Assembly (NCBI GenBank): GCA_016278415.1
Contig: JADQBV010000193.1
Location: 1 to 18,453 of the forward strand
Direction of reading: 5' to 3'
Source: Halanaerobiales bacterium
GTDB taxonomy: Bacteria; Bacillota_F; Halanaerobiia; Halanaerobiales; DTU029
DNA length: 18,453 bases
Shown: positions 14,525 to 18,453 of the stretch, one piece after another
Position numbering within the stretch: position 1 is the first letter of the stretch
Layout of the letters: each line of letters opens with the position of its first letter
Notes under the pieces: model-generated
The model's database searches: none
Told to the model about the DNA's origin: nothing
The model's input: the letters and a program-made list of their open reading frames with translations, nothing else
Translations under genes and position numbers: made by a program

Positions 14525-15250
14525 TCAACTGCTCCAGCTAAGAACTTTTGATAAGAATAATTTTAAATCATCACTAACAGGATTTTCTAGAATCGAGATA
14601 TCACCATGCTCCACTATTTTTCCCTGGTTAATATAAATTATATAATCCGCAACTTCTTTTACAAAACCAATCTCATGAGTTACTATAATAAAATCTTTAT
14701 CTTTCTTTCCTAATTCTAAAATAGTCTCCAAAACGTCATAGGATAATACAGGATCCAGAGAACTTGTAGGTTCATCAAATAATAAAACAGATGGTTCAAT
14801 TGCTAATGCCCTTATGATAGAAACACGTTGTGATTGCCCACCACTTAATTGATGTGGCTTTTTGTGTATATGTTCTTCCAGTCCAAATTGCTTGAGGAGT
14901 TTTAAGGCCCTCTCTCTAGCCTTTTCTGCTGGAATCTTATGTACTTTTTCTAAAACGATAGTTATATTTCTTAAAACAGTCAAATGTAAGAATAAATTAT
15001 CTGCCTGAAACACAAATCCACAGTTTTTATGTAATTTTGTTTTATGGTTCTTAACATCTATATCATTTATAAAAATATTCCCTGCACTAATATCTTCAAA
15101 GCCGGCAATCATTCTTAAAAGAGTTGACTTACCACCACCACTTGGTCCAATTACACCTATAATACCCTTCTTATCTATTGATAAATTTAAATCTTCTAAT
15201 ACTAGTTTATTGCTGAATTTCTTATGAAGATGCTCTAACTTTAGCTTCAC
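14525..15250 (-). CDS. amino-acid ABC transporter ATP-binding protein (GlnQ type)
   Basis: The ATPase subunit of a polar amino acid uptake system, 241 aa, normal length. Motifs: Walker A GPSGGGKST (35-43), Q-loop Gln82, signature LSGGQSQR (135-142), Walker B VLLFDEPTSSLD (155-166) and switch His192 (VTHE). The start is a GTG at 15250 whose last two bases form the TGA stop of the permease gene (GTGA overlap), with AAGGTGG upstream, so the two are translationally coupled. It works with the permease at 15247-15990 and the lipoprotein at 16427-17227. Confidence 0.94.
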   Translation of the reverse strand: MKLKLEHLHKKFSNKLVLEDLNLSIDKKGIIGVIGPSGGGKSTLLRMIAGFEDISAGNIFINDIDVKNHKTKLHKNCGFVFQADNLFLHLTVLRNITIVLEKVHKIPAEKARERALKLLKQFGLEEHIHKKPHQLSGGQSQRVSIIRALAIEPSVLLFDEPTSSLDPVLSYDVLETILELGKKDKDFIIVTHEIGFVKEVADYIIYINQGKIVEHGDISILENPVSDDLKLFLSKVLSWSS

Positions 15251-15990
15251 GCTACCACCTTCAATCTTTTTTCCATGTATTTAATTATTAATGAGATAGG
15301 TATGGTAATTATTAAATATCCTAGTGCCAATACAATATACCCTTCTATATAATCAAAGGTATTTGCATTAACTCCCATTACAGTATTGAAAAACTCGTTG
15401 ACAGCCATATAAGATAATAAAGCGGTACTCTTAACCAATAGTGCTAGTTGACCTGTTAAGGGAGGCAATATATATTTTAATACCTGTGGTAGGATAATAT
15501 ATCTATATGTCTGATATTTAGTAAATCCAAATACCTGGGCTGCCTGCCACTGCCCATCTGGAATACTTTCTATACCACCTCGATAGATTTCTGAAATATA
15601 GGAGGAATTATAACAAGTCATAATTATAATTGCAGCTACAAACTTATCGTTGATATAGAAAGCTTGTCCAACTATATAATAAAGAATTACTACTAAAACC
15701 AATAAAGGTGAACCAAACATCACTTCAGTAAATACCTTGGCTATATATTTGATAGTTGTTATTGATGAAATCTTCATGAAATACAGGATTAGTCCAAATA
15801 TCAGACTAAAAAATAAGGAGACAAAAGTTATTGAAACAGTCGTAAACCAACCATCTAAAATGGTTGGTAAATACTTACTTATATTCATCCATTGATAGCT
15901 ATAATTAAATCTTAAGCCGATAAAGAGTAATAATGTAAGATAGAATAAAAAGGTCAATAAAAAACTTATTGGTTTTAATCTGTTTGCCAT
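15247..15990 (-). CDS. amino-acid ABC transporter permease (HisM/GlnP type)
   Basis: The membrane subunit of the importer, 247 aa, with about five helices plus an N-terminal one. The GWFTTVSITFVSLFFSLIFG entry (47-66) is typical of the His/Glu/Gln/Arg permease family. The cytoplasmic EAA loop (about 133-169: SEIYRGGIESIPDGQWQAA then GFTKYQTYRYIILPQ) docks the ATPase. No second permease is present, so a homodimer is likely. A weak AGGCGG lies 4 nt before the ATG at 15990. The 436-nt gap to the upstream lipoprotein gene is unusually wide for such operons because a palindromic element lies in it. Confidence 0.93.
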   Translation of the reverse strand: MANRLKPISFLLTFLFYLTLLLFIGLRFNYSYQWMNISKYLPTILDGWFTTVSITFVSLFFSLIFGLILYFMKISSITTIKYIAKVFTEVMFGSPLLVLVVILYYIVGQAFYINDKFVAAIIIMTCYNSSYISEIYRGGIESIPDGQWQAAQVFGFTKYQTYRYIILPQVLKYILPPLTGQLALLVKSTALLSYMAVNEFFNTVMGVNANTFDYIEGYIVLALGYLIITIPISLIIKYMEKRLKVVA

Positions 15991-16100
15991 ATTACCGCCT
16001 ACTTTTCTTCATTTTAATACTATGATTTTTTGTATTAGTGCTAACTTCTCTTTTATGGATTTTATCCTCTTTGATAACTTTCTTACCAAACTACTTCCTA

Positions 16101-16411
16101 TAGCATACAACTTTCGGAGTTCTTATATTATCCAGGTTAGTCATTTTCTGAATGAAGATTACAAAAAGCTCCCATCCCGCATGGAAGGCTATAAATGTGT
16201 AACAAAATTCTGTTTGAACGCAGTGAAACGAAGTGAGTTTATTTTGTTATTTATAGCCTGGAAGAGGAATGGGGAATTAGCTTTTTTCAGTGAATGAGGT
16301 GCTTCTAAATTCTCTTTTTTATTACGCATAGATAATTTAGAAATTAGGTCATCGAAACCGTCATGGCTAACCTGGCTTTAAGCGTATATTTTATCTCCGA
16401 AAGTTGAGCTA
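16101..16411. mobile_element. 310-bp imperfect palindrome, MITE-like
   Basis: Nested inverted repeats span almost the whole stretch. Outermost, CAACTTTCGGAG (16108-16119) pairs perfectly with 16395-16406, flanked by TAGC/GCTA. Then CCAGGTTAGTCAT (16132-16144) pairs with 16363-16375 with one G-T. Then AAAAAGCT (16163-16170) pairs with 16279-16286, and CCCAT with ATGGG (16171-16175, 16269-16273). GGCTATAAAT (16187-16196) pairs perfectly with 16249-16258, and AACAAAAT (16201-16208) with 16241-16248. A separate small hairpin TCTAAATT/AATTTAGA lies at 16304-16341. No transposase is encoded; an open frame of 91 codons on the plus strand looks incidental. A non-autonomous element inserted in the operon is the likeliest reading, and a structured RNA is the alternative. 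Confidence 0.55.
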
Positions 16412-16426
16412 TTAGCAAATAAGTTC

Positions 16427-17227
16427 TTAAAAGAAAAAGTCTAATCCATATTCTTCAAATTTCTTTATCTTTTCTTCTAAATGTCTTTTTCTAATTTCTT
16501 CATAGGTACCATCATTTTTAGCTTTTTGGATATACTCATTTAATTTTTTCTGTAAATCCCCCTGACCTTTTCTCATGGCAATTCCCCAACCCTTAGTATT
16601 TGGTAAGGGTTCTAGAATTGCTTTAGTTGATTCAGGGTAATTCTGATGATGTCGAATAATTGACAAGGGATCATATATAAAGACATCTCCCTTACCTTGT
16701 GCTACTTCTAGAACTGCAGTCGACTCTTCTTCAACATTTTTTATATTAGCCTTTGGGGCATTTGCTTGGGCCCATAAAGCCCCTATTGTTCCTGTTTTTG
16801 ATACAATTGTAACATCACTATCATTTAAATCTTCATATGACTCCACTCCAGAGTCTTTATGTACTAATAACATCAGTTGGCTCGTTGTATACGGATCAGA
16901 AAAATCCACCTTTTCTGCCCTTGCTTCTGTAATGGTCATTGAAGATATAATTAAATCTATCTCTCCACTGATTAAAGCTGGTATCAAACTAGGATATGGA
17001 GTATCGACTATTTCTATTTCTTTACCTAAATATTCACCTAGTCCTTTTGCTAAATCAACACTTGCACCTACAGGTACACCATTTTCATCTTTGCTTTCAA
17101 AGGGAGGATATTTCAACTCCATGCCAACCCTAAGAGTTTCTTTTTCTAAAACTAATTCCTCTTGTTGAGAACATGCCGTTAAAAAAACTACTATAAGTAT
17201 TAATATAAGTAAACTAAATTTTTTCAT
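16427..17227 (-). CDS. amino-acid ABC transporter substrate-binding lipoprotein
   Basis: A family 3 solute-binding protein that captures an amino acid outside the cell. I chose the ATG at 17227 (266 aa), which starts MKK plus a hydrophobic core and lipobox LTAC (lipidated Cys19). The frame extends 15 codons further upstream, but that would bury the signal peptide; AAAGGA lies 11 nt before the chosen start. The mature protein opens with ETLRVGMELKYPPFE, the usual first strand. The GEIDLIISSMTITEARAEKVDFSDPY block is the family signature, followed by a TIGALWAQ segment. The ligand cannot be deduced by eye. It is first in the operon with the permease and ATPase, but separated from them by the palindromic element. 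Confidence 0.93.
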   Translation of the reverse strand: MKKFSLLILILIVVFLTACSQQEELVLEKETLRVGMELKYPPFESKDENGVPVGASVDLAKGLGEYLGKEIEIVDTPYPSLIPALISGEIDLIISSMTITEARAEKVDFSDPYTTSQLMLLVHKDSGVESYEDLNDSDVTIVSKTGTIGALWAQANAPKANIKNVEEESTAVLEVAQGKGDVFIYDPLSIIRHHQNYPESTKAILEPLPNTKGWGIAMRKGQGDLQKKLNEYIQKAKNDGTYEEIRKRHLEEKIKKFEEYGLDFFF

Positions 17228-17272
17228 GTCATTTACATTCCTTTCTGTTATGAATCTATAATAATAAAACAA

Positions 17273-17675
17273 TATACCTACTTGTATAAGCCCCTTATTT
17301 ATGACCTAAAATCAACCACACTAATAGATGATTTCCTATAAAACTAACCCTGGTATTCTTAGTAATACCAAAGAGATAAATTTCGCTATAATAGTAAAAT
17401 CTGTCATTATCACTTTTATTCTACAAGTAAATATTAAATCCTCCTTTTTGGCAATAGAAATATTAAAATATTAAATTTTATGCTAATAAAGTCTTTTTCT
17501 TGACGTACATATTGATTAAGTTTTAATAGTGGACCTTTCCAGCAAAACCAAAAAAAACTAAAGTGAAGTTTTCTTGACTGTATTAGATAAAAAAGAGAGC
17601 TATCAATTTTATAATGTAAATTGATAGCCCTATAGATATCAATTTTTATATCTTAATAATTTTTCCTAAATAATT
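17273..17675. other. intergenic stretch, 403 bases
   Basis: It contains a terminator (17589-17630), a 7-bp inverted repeat TGGTATT-CTTAGT-AATACCA (17351-17370) about 125 nt upstream of the lipoprotein gene that could be an operator, and on the minus strand an orphan AAAGGAGG-like site (about 17441-17449) with no reading frame behind it. I see no convincing promoter pair and no gene. Confidence 0.45.
17589..17630 (-). terminator. terminator of the cupin gene
   Basis: On the minus strand GCTATCAATTT (17618-17628) pairs perfectly with AAATTGATAGC (17599-17609), followed by CTC and six T. It lies 46 nt after the cupin stop codon. Confidence 0.88.
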
Positions 17676-18026
17676 TTACATATCCACATCAACGGTATAT
17701 TTATCTGATGGTGGTAGTGGTGAGATAGTTACATATAGTACCAATGTATTGTCCCCATTATTATCTACAGACATCTTTTCTGCACCATCAATTTCCATTA
17801 GTTCATTTTCACTCATAGGTACTGGCTCATCATTTACATTAACCACAGCTTCCCCTTTTAATACCTGTAGTAATACTGTACAATCAAAATGTGTATGATT
17901 TGGTAGTGACTGATCTACTGCAATGTTTAGTACGAAAGCTACTGTATTCTGATCACTATATACTATACGTTTAGCAATCTTCCCCTCCGGCTCTACTATA
18001 TAATCATTTAATGAAAATTTCTGCAT
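17676..18026 (-). CDS. small single-domain cupin protein
   Basis: A 116-aa one-domain cupin (small beta-barrel). LPNHTHFDCTVLLQVLKGEAVV (41-62) is the first cupin motif, with His44 and His46 as likely metal ligands; the usual Glu/Gln position is Gln54. The second motif is weak (IDGAEKMSVDNNGDNTLVLYV) and lacks a clear third histidine, so metal binding is uncertain. There is no signal peptide. GGAAG lies just before the ATG at 18026, and a terminator follows. It appears to be a single-gene unit. A possible minus-strand promoter is TTGATA (18087-18092) with TATTTA (18063-18068), spacer 18. Small cupins of this sort have very varied roles and I assign none. Confidence 0.8.
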   Translation of the reverse strand: MQKFSLNDYIVEPEGKIAKRIVYSDQNTVAFVLNIAVDQSLPNHTHFDCTVLLQVLKGEAVVNVNDEPVPMSENELMEIDGAEKMSVDNNGDNTLVLYVTISPLPPSDKYTVDVDM

Positions 18027-18453
18027 ATTAACACTTCCTTTGCTTTGTTTTTATTTTAAGATTAAATATTACTACACTATCTTCATTATCAACATATCAT
18101 TAATTATTAATATGTAATAAATCTAAGCTTCTCATTCATCAACTACAAATAATAACTAAATTTTTATATCTTTAATTATACCATGTTACAATTAATAACT
18201 TGTAAATATCATTACTAGTAAAAGTTCTTATTATTAATATAATGCTATAAGAATCTAATAATTCCTTCTTTTTTTATTTATATTTTTTTTAAGCGTACTA
18301 ATAATATGGTTACTTGCTATGGTGGTAGGATTTACTATTACAAATTTTAAATAATAATCACCATACTAACTATACAATTCTATCATTAAATGATAATATT
18401 AGAGGGTATTCGGCTAAACCCTAAATAAAATAGCTTAAAATTGAAAAAACGTA
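18027..18453. other. AT-rich non-coding end of the window, 427 bases
   Basis: No gene is visible. It contains the possible cupin promoter, an inverted pair TATGGTG/CACCATA (around 18318-18366) and a short hairpin AGGGT-ATTCGGCTAA-ACCCT (about 18402-18421) that could be the edge of a repeat or insertion sequence continuing beyond the window. Confidence 0.4.

Noticed and set aside
16022..16297. Open frame of 91 codons on the plus strand within the palindromic element
   Set aside because: No ribosome site, no recognisable domain, and the composition follows from the inverted repeats.
16321..16411. CTAACCTGGCTTTAAGCG resembles part of the yybP-ykoY aptamer (CCTGGCTTTA)
   Set aside because: The other conserved parts (GGGGAGTAG, AGACC) are missing and the bases are accounted for by the palindrome.
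17513..17535. Plus-strand promoter-like sequence TTGACG with a downstream AT-rich box
   Set aside because: No gene or RNA follows on the plus strand before the opposing cupin terminator, and such matches are frequent in AT-rich DNA.

Overview
The window looks like chromosomal DNA of a low-GC, anaerobic, diderm Firmicute, most plausibly a member of the Halanaerobiales. The base composition is very AT-rich. Shine-Dalgarno and sigma-A promoter signals are Firmicute-like, yet the gene at 7243-8007 encodes a signal-peptide-bearing beta-barrel-like protein ending in Phe, as expected for an outer membrane. The order-level placement is inference.

Layout. 154-927 (-) is a divergent LytR-CpsA-Psr protein. 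1173-1260 (+) is tRNA-Leu(GAG) with its own promoter and terminator. 1594-3445 (+) is an overlapping two-gene operon that I recognise as the DUF6323/DUF6179 pair of unknown function. 3566-4755 (-) is the luxS-mtnN operon, which detoxifies S-adenosylhomocysteine and makes the AI-2 precursor. 5030-5551 (+) encodes a small protein of three LysM repeats.

5588-10181 is the most unusual part. The right-hand half (7115-10181) carries an outer-membrane protein gene, a RidA-family gene, azlD, azlC and the 3' end of an S41 peptidase gene. The left-hand half (5588-7102) is a heavily deleted and partly frameshifted second copy of the same segment, in the same order, with an intact NlpC/P60-like gene (6423-6959) lying in it. 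I read this as an old tandem duplication in which one copy has decayed.

10642-11088 (+) encodes a small membrane protein and converges on an unusual P-loop protein (11101-11655, -). 11808-13238 (+) is a strong promoter, a yybP-ykoY manganese riboswitch with terminator, and a CaCA-family cation antiporter, so this transporter probably handles Mn2+. 13280-17227 (-) is an amino-acid ABC importer (lipoprotein, permease, ATPase) followed by a ferredoxin-like aldo/keto reductase. A palindromic element of about 310 bp (16101-16411) lies between the lipoprotein and permease genes. 17676-18026 (-) is a small cupin with a clear terminator. The last 427 bases contain no gene that I can see.

All alignments and foldings were done by eye. 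Mismatch counts are hand counts.
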